Of a stretch of DNA of 64,000 bases, positions 10,566 through 20,817 are shown piece by piece. Position 1 is the first letter of the stretch. Each line of letters opens with the position of its first letter. The notes below the pieces were generated by a model. The model had not been told where the DNA came from, searched no databases, and saw only the letters and a program-made list of their open reading frames with translations. Location of the stretch: NCBI GenBank assembly GCA_022059125.1, contig JAEUWY010000012.1, positions 1,674,001-1,738,000 on the forward strand. The letters run 5' to 3'. The position numbers were made by a program, and so were the translations under genes. This stretch comes from Corynespora cassiicola (lineage: Eukaryota; Ascomycota; Dothideomycetes; Pleosporales; Corynesporascaceae).

Positions 10566-13500
10566 ATGGCCTGGGATCACTTGTCCATCACCAAGCCGCA
10601 CTTGGTGTACATCATCCTTGGCGGCTTCACCAGCTTGTTTATGCTGTGTTCGTCCATCATCAAGGAGCGCCTGTACATTGGTGAAGCCACCGTTGCCACC
10701 CTTTGTGGCATCATTTTTGGGCCTCATGCTGCCAATCTGATAAACCCCTTGTCATGGGGGAACGTGGATTTGATCACGCTCGAGTTTTCTCGAATCGTCT
10801 TGGTCGTGCAGTGTTTCGCCGTAGGAGTCGAATTGCCGCGCGCATACATGGAAAAACACTGGAAATCCGTCACCCTGCTGCTCATCCCAGTCATGACCTA
10901 CGGCTGGTTGATCACCAGTCTTTTCATCTGGTGGATGTTCGGCTCGCACCTAAACTGGCTTGACAGTCTCTGCATTGCTGCCTGTGTTACTGCCACGGAT
11001 CCTGTTTTGGCTTCGTCCGTTGTCGGAAAGGGCAAGTTTGCGAAGCGTGTGCCCAAGCATCTTCGTGATTTGCTGTCCGCCGAGTCGGGATGCAACGACG
11101 GCATGGCCTTCCCCTTCATCTACCTCGCCGTCTATCTGATTCGCTACCGACCCGACGCTGACAAGGTCTTTTTCCATTGGTTCTGCTACACCATCCTTTA
11201 CGAGTGCATCTTCGGTGCCATCTTTGGAGTCGTGGTCGGTTATGCTGCTCGGCGCGCCATTCGCTACGCCCACGAGCGTGACTTGATCGATCGAGAGAGC
11301 TTCCTCGTCTTCTACTTTGTTCTCGCCCTCTTCTGCGCCGGAGCTGGTAGTCTACTGGGCATGGACGACCTCTTGGTAGGATTCGCATGTGGCGTCGGCT
11401 TTTCGAATGACGGATGGTTCCTCGAAAAGACTGAAGAGTCACACGTGTCCAACGTCATCGACTTGTTGATAAACTTGACCTTCTTTGTGTACTTTGGCAC
11501 TATCATCCCTTGGGAGCAGTTCAACGCTTACGACGTCATTGGGCTTTCGCCTTGGCGTTTGGTGGTGCTGGCAATTCTTGTTTTGTTTTTCCGCCGTATA
11601 CCCATCATGCTTGCCCTCAAGCCCATTATCCCGGATATCAAGACTTGGCGCGAGGCTTTGTTTGCTGGCCACTTTGGTCCCATTGGAGTTGGTGGCCTCT
11701 TCGTGGCCATCTTGGCGAGAGCGGAGCTGGAGACTGAGTCGACAACTCCGCTAGCCGAGCTTCCACCTGAAGGCTTTGAGCATCTCAACATCATTGAGAT
11801 GATATGGCCAATCACCTGTTTCTTGGTCATTACCAGTATCTTGGTCCATGGGTCCTCGATCTCCGTCTACTCTCTCGGCAAGCATATCAACACGCTCACC
11901 ATCTCGCTTTCGTATACGACTGCAAACGAAGACGGTCCAGGATGGATGGATCGACTTCCTCGTATCCAGTCACGCTCCAAGTCATCCATGTCACTTGGGC
12001 GCCGTCCTTCCGAATCGTCGATGGATGAGAAGCAGGAAAATACCGGCCCTGGTCTCTTGCCGGCAATCGGCCTTCCAGGCCAATTCCTACGCCGCCAAAA
12101 GGAGGAAGATAGCTCCAGCCGGGCAAGTTCGCTACGTCCGTCGGCTAGGCGCAGAAAGTGGGACCAGGGGCGAGGCCCAGGTGGACCTATCTCTCAGTCT
12201 GCTATCCACCCCAATAGGAGCTCGAAGGATCCCACTGATGCAATCTCACCTATGCAAGACTCAGATACCCTGGCCGGCGATTCTCCTGAAGGTTCTTCCT
12301 CGGGCAGGGAACGCCAGAAGCGTGGCGAGCCTGAAGAGGAAATCTATCAAGAAGGGCATACCACGGTGATTGAAGATGAGGAAGGGAATGTCTTGGCTAC
12401 TAGAAAGAGCCCCGAGGGCGAATCCAAGGAGACCCGGCAAAGAAAGGACCTCGAGGAAGCACGCCAACTCATGTCTGAAAAAGATGTCGAACACGGTGTT
12501 GCACAGACGGAACATGGTGGCAAGGCTGAACAGGCGCCTGGAAAGGCAGTTGCAGCCGTCAAAGAGGGCGTCGAGACCCACAAATGGCGCAAGCGAATGG
12601 AGAGCTTCTCAGGACGCCATCATCACGAGGGTGAGCCATCGGAACCGCCCAAGGCGCATAAGCCCCCACAGAAACGTGGCCCGGCTCTCGCGTACCAGTT
12701 TGGTAACACGATCATTGTCGAAGACGAGGATGGTGAAGTGCTGAAGAAGTATGATATCCCTGTCGCTCCCAAGGATCGCCCTGGAGTGGATCGCAAGCAT
12801 TCGATGGCAGAGACTGGCGGTCGAGCAATGCAGAGCCTGCGGAAGATGGGAACATATATGGGTATTCCCCATCATGAGGAGGCTGGGCCGTCTGGTACCA
12901 AACCTGAGGATGAGGATGATGACAACAACATTCGTTTCACTGTCGCTGGCGGCCGAAGGATGAGCAAGGCCGAATTCATCCAGCAAATGACGAAGCTTGA
13001 CCCCAAGGCCCGCGAGAAATTTGTGGAAGAGAGTAATCTCCCCGAGCATATCAAGCAAGACGCCAGGCAAGACGCAAAAGATGCCCAGCGCCGACGGGCA
13101 GCATCCTCGGCCAAGGTCCCTCCTGTCGTAGGCGAAGAAGGCCAGGCAGAGATCCAAAAGATCGAATCACCCGCAGCCAACTCTGAAGAGAGAAAGCGTG
13201 GCCCCGAGGGCCTGACCTTGGTCGATAGCAACGAAGAAGACGTCCCCTTCCACTCGGTCCGCCAAGACCTAGCCCGCTACTCGATGGACAACAGTGGCGA
13301 GACTGCCGCCCAGCGCCGCCGCCGCCTAGCCGACGACCCCTCAGGCAAAGCTCCCCATACCCCCGCCACCGACGACGAAGACGAGGACGCAGACGAGGGC
13401 GAAGGCGAATCCCCCGCCGAGCGCCGCCGCCGCCTCGCCGCGCTCAAGGGCTCCACATCCCCCGCCCGCAGCCACGCCCGCTCCTCGTCCCCCGCCTCGG

Positions 13501-13910
13501 CCCTGCCAAAGAGCCGCATGGACGAAGGCGAGACTGCGGCCGAGCGCAAGCGCCGCCTCGGCGCCCTCGGCATGGGCGAGGATGACTCCCCGGCCTCGGA
13601 CTCGGAGGATGAGGAGGGTGGTGACCCGCTCGAGACGGGGCGTGGGACTCAGCACGCTCACGCGCATGGCCATGGACACGGACATGCGGCGAAGAAGGAG
13701 TCGATCGAAGAGCAGCGCAGGATGGCGGCTTCGCCGTCCGAGTCGCTGGCTCCGCCGCGCACGCCGGGGATTAGGTTCGCGGAGCAGCCAAGGATTCCGA
13801 CCAAGGATGAGAGGGCGTTGGAGGAGAAGAGGGAGAAGGAGGAGGAGGAGAAGGCGGATGAGGGTCAAAAGAAGGGGTTTGGAAGGCTGAAGTGGAAGGG
13901 GAAGAAGTAA
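10566..13910 (+). CDS. NHA1: Plasma-membrane Na+(K+)/H+ antiporter, Nha1/Sod2 type
   Basis: A single uninterrupted frame of 1,114 residues with start context AAAATGGCC. Residues 1 to about 440 hold roughly twelve hydrophobic segments. These include ATDPVLAS (Asp145) and ESGCNDGMAFPF (Asn177-Asp178), the acidic ion-binding motifs of the CPA1 Nha1/Sod2 exporters. The family extrudes Na+, Li+ and K+ in exchange for protons and sets salt tolerance and cell pH. The remaining 670 residues form a long hydrophilic cytosolic tail, as in budding-yeast Nha1. Near the end are three copies of a short Arg-rich motif (GETAAQRRRRL, GESPAERRRRL, GETAAERKRRL; nt about 13296-13575) and a His/Gly run (nt about 13650-13690). 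The sequence switches from C-rich to G-rich near 13,580 inside the tail. Confidence 0.95.
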   Translation: MAWDHLSITKPHLVYIILGGFTSLFMLCSSIIKERLYIGEATVATLCGIIFGPHAANLINPLSWGNVDLITLEFSRIVLVVQCFAVGVELPRAYMEKHWKSVTLLLIPVMTYGWLITSLFIWWMFGSHLNWLDSLCIAACVTATDPVLASSVVGKGKFAKRVPKHLRDLLSAESGCNDGMAFPFIYLAVYLIRYRPDADKVFFHWFCYTILYECIFGAIFGVVVGYAARRAIRYAHERDLIDRESFLVFYFVLALFCAGAGSLLGMDDLLVGFACGVGFSNDGWFLEKTEESHVSNVIDLLINLTFFVYFGTIIPWEQFNAYDVIGLSPWRLVVLAILVLFFRRIPIMLALKPIIPDIKTWREALFAGHFGPIGVGGLFVAILARAELETESTTPLAELPPEGFEHLNIIEMIWPITCFLVITSILVHGSSISVYSLGKHINTLTISLSYTTANEDGPGWMDRLPRIQSRSKSSMSLGRRPSESSMDEKQENTGPGLLPAIGLPGQFLRRQKEEDSSSRASSLRPSARRRKWDQGRGPGGPISQSAIHPNRSSKDPTDAISPMQDSDTLAGDSPEGSSSGRERQKRGEPEEEIYQEGHTTVIEDEEGNVLATRKSPEGESKETRQRKDLEEARQLMSEKDVEHGVAQTEHGGKAEQAPGKAVAAVKEGVETHKWRKRMESFSGRHHHEGEPSEPPKAHKPPQKRGPALAYQFGNTIIVEDEDGEVLKKYDIPVAPKDRPGVDRKHSMAETGGRAMQSLRKMGTYMGIPHHEEAGPSGTKPEDEDDDNNIRFTVAGGRRMSKAEFIQQMTKLDPKAREKFVEESNLPEHIKQDARQDAKDAQRRRAASSAKVPPVVGEEGQAEIQKIESPAANSEERKRGPEGLTLVDSNEEDVPFHSVRQDLARYSMDNSGETAAQRRRRLADDPSGKAPHTPATDDEDEDADEGEGESPAERRRRLAALKGSTSPARSHARSSSPASALPKSRMDEGETAAERKRRLGALGMGEDDSPASDSEDEEGGDPLETGRGTQHAHAHGHGHGHAAKKESIEEQRRMAASPSESLAPPRTPGIRFAEQPRIPTKDERALEEKREKEEEEKADEGQKKGFGRLKWKGKK

Positions 13911-14839
13911 GGCTAAGAGGGGTTGGGGGAATCTTGAGGGTAATTTAATTTCTTCTTCTCTTTTTTTTCTTGAGGTATATTGGGAAAGATGAATGTTTCT
14001 GATATTGGGATGTCAGTAGCTGTCTAGATGTGATGTGACATTTTGTGTCAATGGTGGTGGTGTGTTGTGATGGACCGTTTTAGCGTGCATGGGTGGGGAA
14101 ATTTGAGAGTGTGGGTTTTGTGCTTAGAGGATGGTGGTGCATAGCGTGCGTTGAGGGGAATGGAAGAATGCTCTTTTCCTTGGAATGTCTAATATCTAAG
14201 GGGGGGTGTTGTGGTGTGTGTTTTTACCCGGCGTTTTGAGATTTGATTTCTACAAGCCCCGGAGTGTAGATGTGGATGTTGGCTATGTGGGGGGCAGAGA
14301 GGGTTGGTGCAGAATGGAGTCTGTTAAGGAGAGGGTAGCTATAGAGTTTCAGTGTTGCAATGCTTTCTAAGATTAATTGCTTTGTTTGGTCTATTGCAAT
14401 GTGTATGTTGTTCAGAGCCGCGGTAGGAGCAAGGCTGTGTCGGAGATGCAAAGAATGCCAAGTTTGCTGCCTTGGTGATTAGCATAGGAACAGGAGGTGT
14501 GCAGAAAAAGAGTAGGAGAACGGCAGGGGCATTTATCTAATTTTTGGAAGCCATTGTTACGTTGGACTGTAATGTCTCGTTAGAATGATCTTTGGTTTGC
14601 CTGTGTTATTTGTATTATTCTCATGCAAGGCAGACTTCGTGAGACAACGGGACATCGCTTACGCATCACGTGATGAGAATCCTCCCAAGAATCCCACCTT
14701 CAGCCTGATCACTGCTGCCCGAACACTTTTTTCAACAACTGCCCTGTGCTACCATAAGGATTTGACTCTTTGTATCCTAGCCAGTCTGGTCTTCAGGCCT
14801 TCTTTGTCTCTAACTGTTTAGCTGTGCATTCACCGCGCC
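13911..14839. other. Intergenic, T/G-rich then AT-richer
   Basis: No gene seen. The left part is a GT-rich 3' flank of the antiporter. From about 14,450 composition shifts toward the AT-richer kinase island. Confidence 0.6.
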
Positions 14840-16884
14840 ATGTCTGATCATCAATTTCAGCCGGATGACTTTATGACGCTTACAAGATCTCTTCTAGAAG
14901 AAAGAGTAGATTTGATGAGGTCTGTTCAACTGCAAATGGAAATGGTAATCAAAGACCATGCTAAACAATCCACTTGGACTAGGCTTTCTCAAAGCATTGC
15001 TGAACATGCTCGACAACCCAACACACGACTCAACCCACGGTCCAACCGACGGCCCAACCGACGGCCCAACCGACGACTGATTCTACAGGGCGAACATTGT
15101 GAAATTCTTGATCCTTCGGAACTGCCCTATGAACATATTGCAGTACTAGGACATGGCGGTATGGCAATCGTTGAGAAAGTCAAGGACATCCATAGCAGAT
15201 TGGTCTATGCGCGAAAAACCATTAAGATAAACACTGGAACTCTTTCCAAGGTCAAGGAGGCTTACCAGCGCGAAGTGGAAGTCATTAAACGACTCGAATC
15301 ACACCACCATATCATCCGCGTCTTTGCAACTTATCAAACCGGAAGAACATTCGCCATTATTCTAAGCCCTGTAGCAAGCGAAGGGGACCTTGGAAATTTT
15401 CTCGCAAATTTTCGAGAACTTAGAACGGGCAGCTATAAAAGGAAAATGTTGCGTATACTGATGAAAGCTTTTGGATGCCTTTCCAATGGGCTGTCATTTA
15501 TGCACAAAAATACCGTCCGACACAAAGACATCAAGCCACAGAATATCCTCGTCCATAGTGGCTCGTTCATCTTCACTGATTTTGGCATTTCGCATGATTA
15601 TCACAACGACAGAAGTACCACAGAAGGACACCCTGGTGCGTTCACAAGACGATATTGCGCCCCAGAGGTGATCGAATGGGGCCAACGTAACTCGAGTTCG
15701 GATGTCTTTTCGCTCGGATGCGTCTTCCTAGAAATTTTGGCCTCCCGTTTTCCCGGTTTCTTCGCGCCTCAATTTATCGATGAACCTTTCAATATACGTA
15801 TCGATGCAGTTCGATCGAAATTGAAACTGGTGGAAGATTTCGTAGGGAAGCGGCCTCAGTACTCTCTACCGATGGCAATCACAAGAAAAATGCTTTGTGA
15901 AGATCCTGCTGCGCGAGATAGTGCTGCGCTCGTCGACTACAGATTTGGTAACAGGGCCATGCGTTGCAGATATAAGGGCAAGCTAGTCCATTACCATTGC
16001 TATAAATGCCGCAAACATTCTGCAAAAGAGTGTAAGTATCACTCAGCCAGTTACCAAGAAACTTGATGGTGCTTGTATACATATACTAATTTTATATATT
16101 CGTAGGGGAAAGTTATATCGTGTCGCATGCCTCTCAATTGACCTGCCGGATTTGTTCGAAAGCTTTTCCCGGAGACCATGAACTCAAAGTCCATTTTCGA
16201 CAATTCCATGAGAGCTGCAAACTCAGATATCGATGCACATATCCATCGAACCAACAGACTTGCGGAAAAATTTTCGATTCTCGTAAAAAGGCATATACCC
16301 ATATTTCCAGGAAACATATCACGGTGCCCACTGACCAGATCAACTCCTGGAGGGTTCAAATGAATTCTGAACACCCAGATGAGCCTAATCTCTATATTCT
16401 ATATACCCACTACACCCAAGAATGTCGTGAGGTTAAAACATTGAACTCGGACTTGAAAGACGATCCAGAGTCAGAAGATGATTTAGACTTAGAAGACGAT
16501 ACAGATTCAGAAGATGATTCAGACTCAGAGGACGAATCAGATTCAGAAGATGATTCAGACTCAGAGGACGACTCAGATTCAGACTCAGAGGAAGATACGG
16601 ATTCAGACTCAGAGGAAGATACATATTCAGACTCAGAGGACGATACATACTCGAAAAAGACGCAGACTGGAACGATTATTAACTCCGGAGAAAAAAATTT
16701 ACCCTTGAAAGAAAATGGAAACTTAGAATCTAAATCGGAAGACGAGTCTCAATACGGAATCAGAAGACTACTCAGGACAGAGTCAAAGGATGATCCAGAT
16801 TCGGAAGGTAATCCAGATCACTCACAAGGGTATATGAAGGATTCTCCGGATAAATTTGGGGATGAGGATACTAGCAAACGTTGA
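14840..16884 (+). CDS. Protein kinase fused to C2H2 zinc fingers and an acidic repeat tail
   Basis: Two exons (14840-16031 and 16106-16884) join in frame to give 656 residues. The codon spanning the 74-nt intron is Trp398. Residues about 100-365 form a Ser/Thr-type kinase: glycine loop GHGGMAIVEKV (104-114), ARK lysine (Lys126), HKDIKPQNIL catalytic loop (Asp230, Asn235), TDFGIS (Asp247) and APE (274-276). Arg of HRD is replaced by Lys. Exon 2 encodes two C2H2 fingers, Cys411-X2-Cys414-X12-His427-X4-His432 and Cys441-X8-Cys450-X12-His463-X4-His468. A run of Ser/Asp/Glu repeats and a charged C-terminus follow. The N-terminus carries an Asn-Arg-Arg-Pro repeat encoded by 12-bp units near 15,040-15,075. 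Retaining the intron would stop translation 11 codons later, giving a kinase without fingers. Catalysis looks intact; substrate and role are unknown. Confidence 0.8.
16462..16650 (+). repeat. Acidic Ser-Asp-Glu coding repeat (GATTCAGA-type units)
   Basis: Imperfect units built from the codons GAT TCA GAA/GAC and GAC TCA GAG GAC/GAA are repeated through this stretch of the kinase/zinc-finger gene. They encode a run dominated by Asp, Ser and Glu, with many consensus casein-kinase-2 sites. Copy number probably varies between strains because the units are short and near-identical. Confidence 0.85.
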
Positions 16885-18202
16885 CAGTCATGTGTCGGGG
16901 GATAGGTGCCACTTTTAGACGTTTCCAATATTGTTTCATAAAACTCTAAGACTGTTTTTTCTTGTTTTTATGTACTCGTTAGCAGTAATCTGATGTAATA
17001 GGCATGCTTCCACTCTAAAATAAAGAATATGAAAGGTCAATAGCCGAATTAGCAAGACGTACAATACAGAATAAAGACTGGCCCTAGTGTGCATAGGCTA
17101 CGAAACATTAAAATTTGCCCCAGTGGTGCTGAAAATTTTACACCTTATTGCATCCTACTTTGCCTGTCTCAAAACTCTGCTTTATGGATTTCTAGGTAGA
17201 TGGTTGGATTAAAAGATATTGCATAGTACACTATATCTTAATATCTGCAGTAAGTTCTCTAAAGTTTAGTTGCGCAATGTGGGAGAATGACATTTAGTTA
17301 AGTAAGCTAATTGTTAAGCTAACAGAGCATTGATCAGCTGTTAGAAGGACACGCTAGGCACCTAAGCTAGTGGAGGGGTGTATTCTAATCATCTCTCCTA
17401 GAAACGTTAAAATTATTCAAGATTGTCCTTCAAGATTATCACCTGCAGGTGCAAATGCCAGGTTTAGCGAAGGCAGTGTTACTATGATACGCCGCCAGTG
17501 CCCGTATGTTCCACGCAGGATTACCTGGGCTTTCAGCCCATCGCTCAGCCTTTCTTTGCAGCTGTATCAGTTCGGTGTTCTCCTTTGTTATCATTTTTGG
17601 TAACAGGGACAGGTGTAATGGTTTTGGATTCGATGTAAATCGAAGACTATGTAGGTTTATCTAGATTGTGGTGTATGATTATTGTTTAGTTGCAATCTTC
17701 GAAGGAAAGAATCACAAATAACGTGAGCCAAAGTTGGGTACGGTGCAACGAACGGAAAATTCTTGATATAGATATAAACGATGGTGTTCAATTTTTTCAC
17801 TTTTGTGGTGTGACGAATTCTGCAGTAGGCTCGAAGACTGACGGGTATAAGGACGAATGGTCGCGATACAGTGCACATACTTATGGTGCATAAGCCTGTA
17901 CAGATAGATAGCTATACATAGTTATCAAAGAATTAGTAGTTGAGGTCGAGAGTTTAAAGGAGAATATATGATAAGGGTAATGGGTGATGTGCCAGACCTA
18001 ATATGTCCGTAGATCCAGGAAGGGTTAACATTTGATATCGAAAACTCAACAAAGAGAGAAGGTATGGTGAAGCATTAAGATATTCAAGATTCACAGAAAT
18101 GGTATAATAATATGGTAACGATTCGTAGCCCGTCAGCACCCAGCGACGAGAAAAAAAGGCTAAAAAACCAAGGGACTAGATAACATTATAGTTGGTGTCC
18201 AT
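16885..18202. other. AT-rich gene-poor stretch
   Basis: 1.3 kb with no credible gene, clearly more AT-rich than the housekeeping regions. Short frames here have no recognisable domain. It could be old, mutated repeat DNA, but no terminal repeats or transposase fragments are visible. Confidence 0.55.
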
Positions 18203-19892
18203 CTAGAACCTCTTGGTCTCTACTGCGACAGCACCATCCTTGTCGAAGCCCGTAGTCATGACATGAGACTCAACCTTCTCCAGATCAACCTGAGCGACCT
18301 CAGCATTATCACCATCGAAAATCTTAGCAAGCTCCTCAAGAGTCGGGCCCTTGGTTTCGACGTAGAAGAAGAACACGAAGAGGAGTTCGAGGAAGATCCA
18401 GACCTGTATGAGTTAGTAAATGAGAGCAAGAACCTCAGGCATCTATTGCTTACCGAGTAGATGGTGTAGAGCTTCCAGGTCGGCTTCAAGTGCTTGAAGC
18501 CCAGAGGGTTGACATATTGGTTGATGGTCAAAGCGATCTGAACGAAGAAGTTCATGATCATCAAACCCTTGGCACGGATCTTGAAGGGCAAGATTTCGAC
18601 CGTGTAGGCGATGAGCAGACCAGACCAAGCAAGGGCGTAGGCGACGGAGAAGATCCAGATGAAGGCGATGACGGCACGGCCAGCATGAACGCTCTGCGTG
18701 GCCTCCTGCTGGGACGAGCAAATGGTCCAGAGAACGAAGGACATGCACATGGAGGCGGTAGCGGCGAGGAAGAGCGGACGACGTCCGAAGCGGTCAACCA
18801 AGGTGGCGCAGGAGACCGAAACAATAAGACCCAGGATTGTCAAGCCACCGTTGATTCCAAGCTGAGAATCGGCGTCGGTAAGACCAATGCTCTTGTAAAC
18901 GTCGACGGCGTAGTAAGAGACAAGGCCGTTGCCAGACCACTGAGAGAACAGACCGAGAGATGCAAGCAACAGGAGCCTGTACCTGTTTCCCTTGGTCTTG
19001 AAGAAGTCAAGGTACGAGGAAGACTTCTGGTGCAGGAACTCCAGACGAAGGGTTTCCTTGATCTCGTGGTACTCGAACTGAACAGTCGCGTTGTTGGCAT
19101 CACCGTTGGCATGGTAAGTTGCCAAGATATCGAGTGCCTCCTCATTGCGTTCCTTGGAGATGAGCCAACGGGGAGATTCCGGAATCCAGAAAATGAAGCA
19201 GAGCTGCACAATCGAGGGGAAAGCCTGCGTAAGAGATGGAATACGCCAGCACCACTCGCTGTCAATTCGCTTGGTTCCGAAAGTCAACCATGTGCAAATG
19301 ATGGCACCGGCATTCCACAAACAGTTGTAGACGGCGGTGACACGGCCACGATGCTGGGGGTGGCAAATCTCGGTAAGCAGAAGAGGGGATGACAGCTGAG
19401 CCAACGAGTTTCCAAAACCCATGAAGAAACGACCAGCCATGTACCAGTCCAGGTTCTTAGCGGCGGCCTGAACACAGGCGCCAGCTACCATAATGATACA
19501 CCCGATAGCGATGGCCCATTTGCGTCCGAAGTGGTCGGCGATGAAAGGAGTGACGGGGAGAGAGGCGATGGATCCAATAGAGTAGAGAGCGGTGAAGATT
19601 CCGAGCAAATTTCCCTCTGGATTTCCCATAAAGTTGTTGAAACGGTCAAGGATACGAAGATTGTTCAACATGGATCTAAGTGATGTTCAGATAATGTTTA
19701 GCACAGAATTGGGCCGAGAATAGCATACCCATCGTAACCCGTGGTGGCAGAGGCAACACAGATGATGATGCAGTAAAAGTAGAGCTTTCTGAGTCCAGGC
19801 TCTTTCCTCCATTCCACACGCGCGAGGTGAGGAGCCTCAGCTTGGGCAACCTCAACGTCGGCCTGCTTCTGCGCGAGTATCTTCGGGGCCAT
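18203..19892 (-). CDS. MFS sugar transporter (fungal lactose/hexose permease type)
   Basis: Three exons (19892-19729, 19675-18454, 18403-18203) give 528 residues starting MAPKILAQKQ. The protein shows the sugar-porter hallmarks: TTGYDGSML at the end of TM1 (across intron 1), DHFGRKWAI between TM2 and TM3, AGRFFMGFG, PESPRWL after TM6, DRFGRRPLF after TM8, and VETKGPTLEE at the end of TM12 (in the third exon). These proteins carry mono- or disaccharides with protons across the plasma membrane. The TM12-end motif and the N-terminal cytosolic segment resemble the lactose-permease-like subgroup, but substrate specificity cannot be read from sequence. A 300-codon open frame on the opposite strand is a shadow of this gene. 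Confidence 0.93.
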
Positions 19893-20463
19893 CGCGGGTG
19901 ATTGTCGTCGACTGTTCCTTCTGGGCTGGATGGAAAAGAGAGCAGCCTCCAATTGGTAACGGCCCACGACCGGCGAATATAAGTCTGCGAACTGATCGCC
20001 GGGTGTTGAGCAGTAGCAGCTGGAGCTGGGTAAATGAACAAAGTGTCGCAGCTTCATATATATGTTCCCCGGGGCTTGTGCAGACCAGACCGGGGTGGCC
20101 CCAGCATCCAGCACGACGGTTCAGCGGACCGGGTAAATGCACGAAGGTTCATGTGGCGGTCTTGCAGGCAGGCGGCAAGCTGGCGGCAGACTGGCTACAA
20201 GGGGAACAGCGTGAATACCCATGCCTAGAAGGCAGAACAGTCGATTTCCTCGGCGCCGTCTTGACTTCAACGTCGATCATGGGGGCTCACGATCCAGGCC
20301 GGCGCACGGCACGGGCACCCGCGGCCAAGTTCCAGTAACATGTAGATGGACGTGTTGTTTCTGGAGGAAGAACAATAGACGCGTGCAGCAGGACAACAGG
20401 CCCACGAGCCTGGTACACGATTTCAAGCGCGAATGAGATACATGAACCACGTTTATTCCATAT

Positions 20464-20485
20464 TACGAGCTTCTCGAAGCTCGTA
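20464..20485. repeat. Perfect inverted repeat, 10-bp arms with 2-nt loop
   Basis: TACGAGCTTC, then TC, then GAAGCTCGTA. It could extrude a hairpin or bind a dimeric protein. No T-run follows, and eukaryotic terminators do not use such a structure, so a terminator call is not supported. Confidence 0.75.
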
Positions 20486-20778
20486 TAGAAGGCCGTTGGC
20501 CATGCTCAGGGGGTTTCGGTACTGCAAGCGCTCTGTGAGCCTTCGCAGGGTAGGCTATGACCCGTGTCTTTCCCGTCCAAATGCCTCACATGGCAGGCGT
20601 GACTTGCAGAAGTGACATGCCAATGGCATTGGAATGTGCGAGATGGTGTTGAGAAGAGTGGTACTGTCCACGGCGGTTCCTCCTCATGATGGGCGGTTGC
20701 ATGGCAGCACGTGCCAGACATGCTACCCGCCCAGTGGCCGAGCGGCTTGGCGCCTGCCACTAGGATTCTTCAAGGCAA

Positions 20779-20817
20779 GACGACCGCAGACGACCGCAGA
20801 CGACAGCAGACGAGCGC
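20779..20817. repeat. Decamer tandem repeat (AGACGACCGC-like, x4)
   Basis: Four adjacent 10-bp units: two AGACGACCGC, then AGACGACAGC, then AGACGAGCGC. Non-coding; function unknown. Confidence 0.7.

Noticed and set aside
18490..19392. 300-codon open frame on the plus strand
   Set aside because: It is antisense to the well-supported sugar-transporter exon and has no domain; a codon-bias shadow.
20728..20765. tRNA-like stretch containing GTGGCCGAGCGGC, as in the D-arm of serine/leucine tRNAs
   Set aside because: No matching acceptor stem, anticodon arm or TTCGANTCC T-arm follows at the right distance.
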